From positions 1-6,211 of the forward strand of contig JBIKVN010000199.1 in NCBI GenBank assembly GCA_044356865.1: 6,211 bases of DNA. The letters run 5' to 3'. The DNA is from JBEIUL01 sp044356865 (GTDB taxonomy: Bacteria > Planctomycetota > Phycisphaerae > Phycisphaerales > SM1A02). This document shows, piece after piece, positions 1 through 5,817 of the stretch. The notes beneath the pieces were generated by a model that saw only the letters and a list, made by a program, of their open reading frames with translations, made no database searches and was not told where the DNA came from. A program made the translations under genes and the position numbers. How positions within the stretch are numbered: position 1 is the stretch's first letter; each line of letters opens with the position of its first letter.

Positions 1-125
1 TCGGCGCCGAGCGATCGTACGAGCAGCTCGCACACGGCGGGCCCGGACAGGTCGACCGCCGCGCCGCGCGAGCACCGGTCGCTCGCGGTCAGCACGGCGA
101 CCCGGATCGCCCGGCCGCCGCTCAC
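1..125 (-). CDS. mogA: MogA/MoaB-type molybdopterin adenylyltransferase, N-terminal fragment (cut by window edge)
   Basis: Only the first 41 codons are present; the rest lies beyond base 1. The frame begins with GTG at 123-125 and reads an N-terminal beta strand (IRVAVLTASDRCSRG) followed by a DLSGP segment. This is the usual opening of the MogA/MoaB/Cnx1G fold, where S/T-x-SDRxSxG precedes an acidic loop and the xSGP motif. Family members adenylate molybdopterin with Mg-ATP so that MoeA can insert molybdate. The GTG overlaps the moaC stop codon in a GTGA tetranucleotide (122-125), so translation is probably coupled to moaC, and the gene is the last visible member of a moeA-moaC-mogA run. I see no clear Shine-Dalgarno sequence before the GTG. 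The fragment is too short to separate MogA from MoaB, or to exclude a fusion to another Moco domain further on. Confidence 0.85.
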   Translation of the reverse strand, partial: MSGGRAIRVAVLTASDRCSRGAAVDLSGPAVCELLVRSLGA

Positions 126-646
126 GCGGGCTTCGCCTCGCGACCGGCCGCGACCTGCGATCCGCGTCGCCCGCCGTGCTTCTCGAGCACGCGGATTCCC
201 TCGATCTCGATCGCGAGGTCGATCGCCTTCCCCATGTCGAAGACGGTGAGGCAGGCGACCGAGACCGCGACCAGCGCCTCCATCTCGACGCCGGTCCGTC
301 CGTGGCAGCTCACCGTCGCCTCGATCCGCACGCGGCCCGGCTCGAGCGAAGCCTCGATGTCGACCGAGTCGAGCGGAAGCGAATGACACAGCGGGATGAG
401 CTCGTCGGTCCGCTTCGCGGCCATGATGCCGGCGAGGCGGGCCGTCTCGAGCACCGGGCCCTTCTTGACCGCATTCGCCCGGATCGCCTGCTCGAGGGCG
501 GGTCCGACCCGCACGAAGCCTTCCGCGACCGCCCGTCGCCCGGTCACCGGCTTGCCGCCGACATCGACCATCACGCCGCGGCCGCGGGCATCGACATGCG
601 AGAGCGATCCGGATGCGTTGGATGGGTCTGGATTCACGGGTTTCAC
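122..646 (-). CDS. moaC: Cyclic pyranopterin monophosphate synthase MoaC
   Basis: MoaC converts the 3',8-cyclo-dihydro-GTP made by MoaA into cyclic pyranopterin monophosphate, the first stable Moco intermediate, in the cytoplasm. The 174-residue product matches the family (about 160) along its whole length: LSHVDARG and MVDV near residues 15-28, ETARLAGIMAAKRT at 67-80, IPLCHSLPL at 84-92 (His88), GVEMEAL at 119-125 and FDMGKAID at 136-143, where Asp137 and Lys140 correspond to the catalytic Asp/Lys of E. coli MoaC. A lysine pair at 61-62 matches the other active-site lysine. I chose the GTG at 644-646, 8 nt after the moeA stop, because it leaves a normal short N-terminus. A second GTG lies three codons on, and an in-frame CTG at 656-658 overlaps the moeA stop. 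None has a well-placed ribosome binding site. The gene sits between moeA and mogA and overlaps mogA by 4 nt. Identity is secure; the start is less so. Confidence 0.96.
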   Translation of the reverse strand: MKPVNPDPSNASGSLSHVDARGRGVMVDVGGKPVTGRRAVAEGFVRVGPALEQAIRANAVKKGPVLETARLAGIMAAKRTDELIPLCHSLPLDSVDIEASLEPGRVRIEATVSCHGRTGVEMEALVAVSVACLTVFDMGKAIDLAIEIEGIRVLEKHGGRRGSQVAAGREAKPA

Positions 647-654
647 GCGGGCGG

Positions 655-1920
655 TCAGCCGTCCCAGGCGAACAGAGGATATCGCCGCTCCGCCTCGATC
701 CGGTCGCCCGGGGCGATCTCGAGGAAACCGTCGCTGCGGCCGGCGACCGCGACATCGCCCGAACTGCGGACCGGCAGCGGCTGGGCCCGCCCGTCGGCGT
801 CGAGCCGCGCGAGCCGGAATCGCCACAGCGGAACCGGGGCGTCGGGCCCGTCTGCCACCGTCACCTCGCGGGGCGGCGGCGGTCGCGTGCCGGCGATCGA
901 CGCGAGCGTCGGCAGCACGATCCGCCGGGCGGTGACGAGGGCCGAGAGCGGATTGCCGGGCAAGCCGAAGATCGGCACGGGAAGGCCGTCGCGCGATGCG
1001 ATCGCCGCCAGCATCGGGCGGCCGGGTCGCTGGGGAAGGCGGTGGAAGATGATCTCGGCCCCGAGCGACTCGACCGCCCCGCGGACGAGATCGCGGTGGC
1101 CCATCGAGACGCCGCCGGTGAGCAGGACCGCATCGGTCCCGGCGATCGCGTGGGCAAGCGCCGCGTTCATCCGTTCCGCGTCGTCGGCGAGATGCCCGAG
1201 GCGGGCGACCTCGAGCCACGGTCGACCCGCGACGAGCATGGCCAGCGCCGGACCGTTGCTGTCGCGGAATCGCTCCGGCGACGGCACCTGATCGACGGCG
1301 ACGACCTCGTCGCCGGTGGTGAGGATCGTGACCCGGACCTTTCGTCGCACCAGCGGCCGCGCGACGCCGCACGCGGCGAGGGTCGCGGCCACCGCGGCGT
1401 CGACCGCCGCGCCGACTTCGACCAGGAGCGCCCCCGTCCGGGCGTTCTCGCCGCGAAGCCGCCAGTGGTCGCCGGACCGGGGCGCCGCATCGGGCTTCAG
1501 CTCGATGCCCGAAACCTCGCCGCGAGCGTCGAGCCGCTCGACGGTGTGCTCGCGCGGAACCACCGCATCCGCTCCCGCGGGTCGCGCCGATCCGGTCGCG
1601 ACGCGGATGCAGCCCCGCCCGGCGGGCATCGGCGGCGGCGAGCCCCCTGCCCGGGCCTCGCCGAGGACGGGAAGATCGCGGTCCGGCGAGAGGTCGCCGA
1701 GGCGCACCGCGTAACCGTCCATCGCCGAACAGTCGACGGGTGGGCTGTCGCGGTCGGCAAGCACCGGCTCGGCGAGCACACGGCCCCGCGTTTCGGCCAA
1801 CACGACCCGCTCCGCACCCAACGCCGCCGCGGCCGGACCGAGCCTCGCGACGAGCGACGCGATCGCCGCCTTCGGCGAGTCGATGGTGGTTCGCGCAGCT
1901 TCGGACATCGTTCCTCGCAT
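655..1920 (-). CDS. moeA: Molybdopterin molybdotransferase MoeA
   Basis: MoeA inserts molybdate into adenylated molybdopterin, the last step of basic Moco formation. The 421-residue product has the usual MoeA length and order: the N-terminal domain with SAMDGYAV at 65-72, a VATGS/GADAVV stretch at 107-121 with RGEN at 156-159, the MogA-like domain with TTGDEV at 201-206, RDSNG at 219-223, LLTGGVSMGHRD at 266-277, PGRP at 299-302 and GLPGNPLSALVT at 319-330, then the C-terminal beta domain. The lysines of the common K-P-G-K-P loop are both arginine here (Arg298, Arg301), which is a conservative but noticeable change. The ATG at 1918-1920 has AAAGG four bases upstream. A second in-frame ATG at 1906-1908 has GAGGAA just before it, and either may be used (421 or 417 residues). 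The gene is divergent from moaD with 15 bp between the starts, and moaC follows 8 nt after its stop. The reading frame stays open upstream of 1920 only as an antisense shadow of moaD. Confidence 0.96.
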   Translation of the reverse strand: MRGTMSEAARTTIDSPKAAIASLVARLGPAAAALGAERVVLAETRGRVLAEPVLADRDSPPVDCSAMDGYAVRLGDLSPDRDLPVLGEARAGGSPPPMPAGRGCIRVATGSARPAGADAVVPREHTVERLDARGEVSGIELKPDAAPRSGDHWRLRGENARTGALLVEVGAAVDAAVAATLAACGVARPLVRRKVRVTILTTGDEVVAVDQVPSPERFRDSNGPALAMLVAGRPWLEVARLGHLADDAERMNAALAHAIAGTDAVLLTGGVSMGHRDLVRGAVESLGAEIIFHRLPQRPGRPMLAAIASRDGLPVPIFGLPGNPLSALVTARRIVLPTLASIAGTRPPPPREVTVADGPDAPVPLWRFRLARLDADGRAQPLPVRSSGDVAVAGRSDGFLEIAPGDRIEAERRYPLFAWDG

Positions 1921-1935
1921 GCTACCTTTCGGCCC
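1921..1935. promoter_or_regulatory. 15-bp divergent spacer between the moeA and moaD start codons
   Basis: This is the only sequence separating the two divergent start codons. It is too short to hold two promoters, or even one full -35/-10 pair. Promoters for each side must therefore sit inside the opposite gene, or one or both transcripts must be leaderless. On the minus strand the spacer carries the moeA ribosome binding site. On the plus strand it gives moaD no recognisable one. The palindrome GCATGC spans the moeA start codon (1917-1922). I could not identify a convincing sigma-70 promoter on either strand. Confidence 0.6.
1925..1929 (-). promoter_or_regulatory. Ribosome binding site for moeA
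   Basis: On the minus strand the sequence AAAGG lies four bases before the ATG at 1918-1920. It supports the longer MoeA start, although a second candidate (GAGGAA at 1911-1916) precedes the ATG at 1906-1908. Confidence 0.5.
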
Positions 1936-2178
1936 ATGCGCCGCGACGTGCTGCTCTTCGGACCCGCCGCCCGGACGGTCGGCCGCGACCGGATCACGCT
2001 CGAAGCCCGCGGCCCGACCGTACGCGACGCGCTTGCCGAGATCGCCGCGCGGCATCCGGAGCTCGCGCCCGCGTTGGGAGCGGCGCGGCTTGCCGTCAAT
2101 CACGCCCTGGCCACGCCCGACACCGCGATCGGACCCGACGACGAGGTCGCGCTCATCGCCTTGCTGGGGGGCGGATGA
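1936..2178 (+). CDS. moaD: Molybdopterin synthase small subunit MoaD (sulfur carrier)
   Basis: MoaD is the ubiquitin-like sulfur carrier of molybdopterin synthase. Its C-terminal glycine is adenylated by a MoeB-type enzyme, then thiocarboxylated, and it donates sulfur inside the MoaE dimer. The 80-residue product has the family length and layout: an N-terminal VLLFGPAARTVG strand and loop (5-16), TVRDAL (28-33), LAVNHALATPDTAI (52-65), DDEVALI (68-74) and the essential terminal Gly-Gly. The tail reads ALLGGG instead of the common PPVSGG/PPVAGG, so the carrier end is intact but the residues before it are atypical. No ribosome binding site is visible before the ATG. With only 15 bp to the moeA start, a leaderless or very short-leader transcript is possible. 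Its stop overlaps the moaE start in ATGA (2175-2178), consistent with coupled, equimolar synthesis of the two subunits. No moeB partner is in the window. Confidence 0.93.
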   Translation: MRRDVLLFGPAARTVGRDRITLEARGPTVRDALAEIAARHPELAPALGAARLAVNHALATPDTAIGPDDEVALIALLGGG

Positions 2179-2588
2179 GCCGGGTTCGCGTGCAGATCTT
2201 CGACGGCCCGATCCCACGCGAGCCGTCGCCGCACGCGGACACGCCTTCCGACGCCGCCGACGAGGTCGGCAGCCGCATCCGCTTCGAGGGCATCGTGCGC
2301 GGCATCGAAGCCGGCCGGGCCCTTGCGGCGATCGAGTACGAGGTCTACGAGCCGATGGCCAGCCGCCAGCTCGAGGCGATCGCCCGCGAGGAATCAGCCC
2401 GCGACGGCGTCCGCTCGATCGAGGCGGTGCACTCGCGGGGCCGGGTCGCGGTCGGCGAGATCTCGTTCACCTGCGAGGTCCGATCGCGGCACCGGGCCGA
2501 GGGAATCGCGGCGATTTCGGCGTTCATCGAGCGGATGAAGCTCGACGCGGCGATCTGGAAGAATCCGATCTTCGCCGACGGCCGATGA
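2175..2588 (+). CDS. moaE: Molybdopterin synthase catalytic (large) subunit MoaE
   Basis: MoaE forms the dimeric core of molybdopterin synthase and, with thiocarboxylated MoaD, converts cyclic pyranopterin monophosphate to molybdopterin. The 137-residue product is close to the usual 140-150. Recognisable elements are VGSRIRFEGIVRG (31-43), IEYEVYEPMA (53-62), VHSRGRVAVGEISF (85-98), SRHRAEG with His106/Arg107 (104-110) and MKLDAAIWK (121-129). Lys122 and Lys129 keep the seven-residue spacing of the two catalytic lysines of E. coli MoaE (119 and 126), followed by WK as in the family. The ATG overlaps the moaD stop (ATGA), and a G-rich run just upstream (GGGGGGCGG) may act as the ribosome binding site. 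The last 195 bp are also open on the opposite strand as the tail of the neighbouring permease frame. MoaE is the conserved owner of that sequence. Confidence 0.95.
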   Translation: MSRVRVQIFDGPIPREPSPHADTPSDAADEVGSRIRFEGIVRGIEAGRALAAIEYEVYEPMASRQLEAIAREESARDGVRSIEAVHSRGRVAVGEISFTCEVRSRHRAEGIAAISAFIERMKLDAAIWKNPIFADGR

Positions 2589-3356
2589 CGGCCCCGCGAT
2601 CGCCGCGACGCCGCCGGCGATGAGCTTCACCGCGGCCACGGCGAGCACGACCGCAAGCAGCAGGTTGAGCGCCCGCGGCGTCGCCCGTCGGCTGCCGAGC
2701 GTCGAGCCGACCAGCCCGCCGAGCGAGGCGGCGATCATGAGCGGAACGAGGTCGCCGGTCGGCGACCAACCGGAAACCGCGAGCCCGCCGAGTCCGGCGA
2801 TCGAGTTCACGAGGATGAAGAGCGATGCGGTCGCGGCGGTCCGTTTCGGATCGGCCCAGCCGCAGAACAGCACCAAAGGACTGAGGAAGATGCCGCCGCC
2901 GGTGCCGGTCACGCCCGCGGCGAATCCGATCGCGCCGCCGACGGCAAGCCGCACGGCGACGCTCGCCTCGCGCGTCGCACCCGTCCCCCGCTTCCCGACG
3001 AGGCCCGTCCAGGCCATGCGGGCCGCCGCGATCGCCAGCGACGCCCCGATCGCCGCCCGCAGCCAGTCCGCGGGCAGCGAAAGCGAGCCGCCGAGGAACG
3101 CGGCGGGAACCGAGGCGAGCGCCAATGGCCCGAAGAATCTCCACGAGAAGTGCCCGGCGGTCGCGTAGCTCGCGAACGCGATCGCGGCGACCGCCACGTT
3201 CACCGAAAGCGCGATCGACCGCATCGAGTCGGGCGCCATCCCGACGAGCGCCATCACCGCGAGATACCCCGACGCGCCGGCGTGGCCGACCGAACCGTAC
3301 AGCGCACCGACCGCCAGGAAGAGCGTGGCCAGCAGGGCGGTGTCGCCGGCGGACAT
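2394..3356 (-). CDS. TauE/SafE-family membrane permease (putative anion or sulfite exporter) with an atypical 3' tail
   Basis: This looks like an integral inner-membrane transporter of the TauE/SafE (DUF81) family, whose studied members export sulfite, sulfoacetate or other anions. The substrate here cannot be deduced. Residues 1-254 form about eight hydrophobic segments (roughly 6-22, 28-40, 47-67, 74-93, 100-118, 134-158, 175-195, 203-252 as two). They include the two related glycine-rich halves: GALYGSVGHAGASG at 17-30 and GVTGTGGGIFLSPLVLF at 148-164. About 250 residues is the family's normal length. The frame, however, continues for 64 more residues (257-320), rich in Arg, Asp and Pro, antisense to moaE before reaching a stop. 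That tail is probably an extension caused by loss of the original stop, or a sequencing artefact, and need not be a functional domain. The ATG at 3354-3356 lies 6 nt after the moaA stop with no clear ribosome binding site, which suggests co-translation with moaA. Its place in a Moco operon hints at export of an oxyanion or sulfur anion linked to the pathway, which is inference. Confidence 0.88.
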   Translation of the reverse strand: MSAGDTALLATLFLAVGALYGSVGHAGASGYLAVMALVGMAPDSMRSIALSVNVAVAAIAFASYATAGHFSWRFFGPLALASVPAAFLGGSLSLPADWLRAAIGASLAIAAARMAWTGLVGKRGTGATREASVAVRLAVGGAIGFAAGVTGTGGGIFLSPLVLFCGWADPKRTAATASLFILVNSIAGLGGLAVSGWSPTGDLVPLMIAASLGGLVGSTLGSRRATPRALNLLLAVVLAVAAVKLIAGGVAAIAGPSSAVGEDRILPDRRVELHPLDERRNRRDSLGPVPRSDLAGERDLADRDPAPRVHRLDRADAVAG

Positions 3357-3362
3357 CGGCGA

Positions 3363-4472
3363 TCAACCGCCGATCGCGGACATCGGCCGCTCGGGTTGCG
3401 TGAAGCCCGGCGACTCGATGCCATGCCCGGCCTGCTTGCTCCAAGCCGCGTCGATCAGGAATCGCGCGAGGTCGCGGTCGTCCGCGCCGCCGCGCAGCAG
3501 CGGTCGGATGTCCCACTCCGTCGTGCTGAAGAGGCACGGCCGGACCTTTCCGTCGGCGGTGATCCGCAGCCGGCTGCACGCCCCGCAGAACGGCGCGCTG
3601 ATCGGGGCGATGAAGCCGATCCGTCCGGGAGACCCATCGCGGAAGGCGAAGGTCCGCGCCGTCGACGATGGATCGCCGCCCTCGAGCGCGACCAGCGGAT
3701 GCTCGGCCTCGATCGCCCGCCGCGTCTCGGCCGCGGGAACCCAGCGGTCGTTCCGCCACGAGTGGCCCGAGTCGAGCGGCATCCACTCGATGAACCGCAT
3801 CTCGATGCCGAGCCGGCGGGCGAGCCGCGCGAACTCGACGGCCTCGTCGTCGTTCACGCCGCGCATGAGCACCGCGTTCACCTTCACCGGACCGAGTCCT
3901 TCCGCGATGCACCGCTCGATGCAGGCGACGACCCCGGCGACCGAGCCGGCCGACCGGGTGATCGCGGCGAACCGGGCCTCGTGCAGCGTGTCGAGGCTGA
4001 CCGTGACCCGGGCGATGCCCGCGGCTTTCCAGGCCCGAACGCGATCGGGCGTGCCACGCGAGCCGTTCGTGATGAGCGCGACCTCGCACCCGGTCTGCCC
4101 GACGATCGCGGCGGCGATCGAGTCGAGCTCGGGCCGCAGCGTCGGCTCGCCGCCGGTCAGGCGGATCTTGCGGATCGAGAGCGACGCCGCGACCTGCGCG
4201 AGACGCACGAGTTCCGCCGCCGACAGCAGCGCTTCGGGCGGCGCGAAGCGGACATCCGGCTCGAGGCAGTACGTGCAGCGGAAATTGCAGCGGTCGGTGA
4301 GCGAAAGCCGCAGGTCGCGGATCGTCCGGCCGTGGGAATCGAGGAGCTCGCCGCGGCGGTGCACCGACGCGGGGGCCGCCGGCGGCACGGTCGGCGTTTC
4401 GGTCGCGGGCACGACCGGCCGCCACTGAGGCAGCGCGAGACCGGCCGATGGATTGGCCGCGATCGTCGTCAC
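3363..4472 (-). CDS. moaA: GTP 3',8-cyclase MoaA (radical SAM)
   Basis: MoaA uses S-adenosylmethionine and two 4Fe-4S clusters to cyclise GTP to 3',8-cyclo-dihydro-GTP, the substrate of MoaC. The 369-residue product has every hallmark. The radical-SAM motif CNFRCTYC gives Cys62, Cys66 and Cys69. LTGGEPTLR is at 105-113, ITNGSRG at 134-140, TVSLDTL at 157-163, and KVNAVLMRGVND at 197-208. The second-cluster motif CGACSRLRI...RPC has Cys296, Cys299 and Cys313 in C-x2-C-x13-C spacing. The catalytically important C-terminal Gly-Gly closes the protein (SAIGG). The first 40 or so residues form a Pro/Ala/Thr-rich extension before the conserved core, making the protein somewhat longer than the usual 330. 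I chose GTG at 4470-4472 because it overlaps the MOSC stop as GTGA and has GGTGGAG eight bases upstream. The permease gene follows after 6 nt. Confidence 0.97.
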   Translation of the reverse strand: MTTIAANPSAGLALPQWRPVVPATETPTVPPAAPASVHRRGELLDSHGRTIRDLRLSLTDRCNFRCTYCLEPDVRFAPPEALLSAAELVRLAQVAASLSIRKIRLTGGEPTLRPELDSIAAAIVGQTGCEVALITNGSRGTPDRVRAWKAAGIARVTVSLDTLHEARFAAITRSAGSVAGVVACIERCIAEGLGPVKVNAVLMRGVNDDEAVEFARLARRLGIEMRFIEWMPLDSGHSWRNDRWVPAAETRRAIEAEHPLVALEGGDPSSTARTFAFRDGSPGRIGFIAPISAPFCGACSRLRITADGKVRPCLFSTTEWDIRPLLRGGADDRDLARFLIDAAWSKQAGHGIESPGFTQPERPMSAIGG

Positions 4473-4969
4473 GCGATCGGCTCCACCGGACCGACCCGAA
4501 GCACACCGTCCGAGAGGATCCTCGCCCGCAGGCCGCCGTGGCCGCGCAAGCGGGCCTCGGCACCGTCGCCGATCGCCCAATCCATCCACGAGCACGGCTT
4601 GCATTCCTCGCTGCCGAGGAAACGGACGCCGCCGATCGAGAACTCGCGGCCGATCAGTGCAAGCAGGTCGATGCCCGAGGTCACCACGTTCCGGCGCGTC
4701 GCTGCGATGTCGCGCTTCGCGGGCGGGATCTCCAGCTCGCCCCACACCCGCTCGAGCGTCTCGCGGGCGACGAACGTGATCTGGCCCTTGAAATCAGGTT
4801 TGTGGTCGAAGTACCGGTCACCGCGCAACCCACGACCCGCGACGCACTCGACCTCGGCGACCTCGAGCGTCGGATGCTCGAGCGGCGCCTGCCCGTACCG
4901 GCCGCGGTAGCTGTGGCCCGGCGATAGGTAGAGTCGCTCGATGGTGGGGACAGGCGAAAGGGAACTCAT
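4469..4969 (-). CDS. MOSC-domain protein (Moco sulfurase C-terminal-like)
   Basis: This 166-residue, stand-alone MOSC protein belongs to the family named after the C-terminal domain of molybdenum cofactor sulfurases. Members bind Moco or carry sulfur on a conserved cysteine, and some (YiiM, YcbX types) reduce N-hydroxylated compounds. Visible features are IERLYLSPGHSYRGR (10-24), the AGRGLRGDRYF segment (44-54), ITFVARETLERV (64-75), a conserved basic/Asn region RRNVVTSGIDLLALIG (92-107) and SEECKPCSWMD (120-130), where Cys123 or Cys126 is the likely sulfur-carrying residue. The family is diverse, so the exact role is unassigned. Its position between fdhD and moaA suggests work on cofactor sulfuration or hand-over for the upstream oxidoreductase. 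The ATG at 4967-4969 overlaps the fdhD stop (ATGA) and has GGGGAGG ten bases upstream. The long in-frame extension beyond this ATG lies entirely antiparallel-free inside fdhD in another frame and is not coding. Confidence 0.9.
   Translation of the reverse strand: MSSLSPVPTIERLYLSPGHSYRGRYGQAPLEHPTLEVAEVECVAGRGLRGDRYFDHKPDFKGQITFVARETLERVWGELEIPPAKRDIAATRRNVVTSGIDLLALIGREFSIGGVRFLGSEECKPCSWMDWAIGDGAEARLRGHGGLRARILSDGVLRVGPVEPIA
4481..4487 (-). promoter_or_regulatory. Ribosome binding site for moaA
   Basis: GGTGGAG on the minus strand, ending eight bases before the GTG at 4470-4472. It lies inside the end of the MOSC gene and fixes the moaA start at the GTGA overlap instead of further upstream. 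Confidence 0.6.
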
Positions 4970-5817
4970 CGCGACGCGACCTCCCCGACCGGCGACGCGA
5001 TCCGCCCGGCATCGGCGTACGCGTTGAACCGCCCGTCGCGGACGAACCCGAGCAGCGTCAGCCCGCAGCCGCGGGCGATCTCGACCGCGAGGCTCGACGG
5101 CGCCCCGACCGAGGCGAGCACCGAGACCCCCGCCATCGCGGCCTTCTGGACGATCTCGAAACCGGTGCGGCCGCTCACGAGCACGATGCGGTCCGCGAGC
5201 GGGATCCGCCCGGCGAGGAACTCGGCGCCGATCAGCTTGTCGACGGCGTTGTGCCGACCGATGTCCTCGCGCAGCGCGAGCAGCTCGCCCCGCCCGTCGA
5301 ACAGCCCCGCAGCGTGCAGGCCTCCGGTGCGGGCAAACGTCGGCTGGGCCTGCCGGAGCGACTCGGGAAGGCGATGGATCGTCTCCGGCGCGACCGACGG
5401 CATCGCCGCCCGCAACGGATGGCGGATCCTCGCCTGGAGCGTCGCGATCGTCGCCTTCCCGCAGGCCCCGCAACTCGACGAGATGAAGGTGGTGCGGGCC
5501 TCGGGCAGACGCCCGGCATCGCCACGCAGCCGAACCGAGACGACCGCGTCACTCTCCGGCTCGATCCACGCGATGTCGTCGGGCGTCTCGACCACGCCCT
5601 CGGTGAAGAGCAGCCCTGCCGCGAGCTCGACATCGGATCCGGGCGTACGGAGCGCGACGATCGACCGGCGCTCGACCCGTCCGTCCGCCTCGACCTCGAC
5701 GCGGATCTCGAGCGGGCTCTCGACCGCGAGCTCGTCGCCCGCGTGCGTCTCGCTTTCGCCCCGGTACGCCTTCACGGTGAACCGCCGGTGGGCGACGCCC
5801 TCCTCAGCCCCGCTCAC
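4966..5817 (-). CDS. fdhD: Formate dehydrogenase accessory sulfurtransferase FdhD
   Basis: FdhD takes sulfur from a cysteine desulfurase (IscS in E. coli) and transfers it to the bis-MGD cofactor before or during insertion, which activates formate dehydrogenase-type enzymes. The 283-residue product has the family's normal size. Motifs in order: DELAVESPLEI (28-38), LRTPGSDVELAAGLLFTEG (56-74), SSSCGACGK with the sulfur-relay Cys116 and Cys119 (113-121), TGGLHAAGL (164-172), REDIGRHNAVDKLIG (183-197), SGRTGFEIVQKA (215-226), GAPSSLAV (238-245) and DGRFNAY (261-267). The GTG at 5815-5817 overlaps the stop of the upstream oxidoreductase as GTGA, with a GGTGA-type ribosome binding site four bases before it. 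This direct coupling to a YdeP/FdhF-type gene names its probable client enzyme. The downstream MOSC gene overlaps by ATGA. Confidence 0.97.
   Translation of the reverse strand: MSGAEEGVAHRRFTVKAYRGESETHAGDELAVESPLEIRVEVEADGRVERRSIVALRTPGSDVELAAGLLFTEGVVETPDDIAWIEPESDAVVSVRLRGDAGRLPEARTTFISSSCGACGKATIATLQARIRHPLRAAMPSVAPETIHRLPESLRQAQPTFARTGGLHAAGLFDGRGELLALREDIGRHNAVDKLIGAEFLAGRIPLADRIVLVSGRTGFEIVQKAAMAGVSVLASVGAPSSLAVEIARGCGLTLLGFVRDGRFNAYADAGRIASPVGEVASR
4980..4986 (-). promoter_or_regulatory. Ribosome binding site for the MOSC gene
   Basis: GGGGAGG on the minus strand, ten bases before the ATG at 4967-4969. It is the strongest Shine-Dalgarno match in the window and supports this start over the long upstream in-frame extension. 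Confidence 0.6.

Noticed and set aside
1884..1910. CGATG...CATCG inverted repeat near the moeA start as an operator
   Set aside because: The arms are only 5 bp, they lie within coding sequence, and no second copy supports a regulator site.
613..1935. Long in-frame extension upstream of moaD
   Set aside because: It is antisense to moeA and moaC, shows no motifs, and MoaD is complete from the ATG at 1936.
1921..2217. Upstream in-frame extension of moeA to an ATG at 2217
   Set aside because: It is antisense to moaD, and MoeA reaches full family length from 1920 with a ribosome binding site.
2599..2621. 7-bp inverted repeat (ATCGCCG / CGGCGAT) near the moaE 3' end as a terminator
   Set aside because: There is no T-tract on either strand, and the sequence is explained by Ile-Ala-Gly codons of the permease. 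In DNA this GC-rich such repeats are common.
2524..4563. 679-codon open frame on the minus strand
   Set aside because: It is an off-frame shadow of moaA and the permease. The composition is Arg-rich, while the overlapping frames carry clear family motifs.
3150..4910. 586-codon open frame on the plus strand
   Set aside because: It is antisense to moaA, the MOSC gene and the permease gene, and its translation is low-complexity Arg/Asp/Pro-rich with no recognisable domain. Such shadows are expected in GC-rich coding DNA.
4970..5473. Upstream extension of the MOSC frame
   Set aside because: It lies inside fdhD in another frame and is Arg-rich. The ATG at 4969 has the best ribosome binding site in the window.
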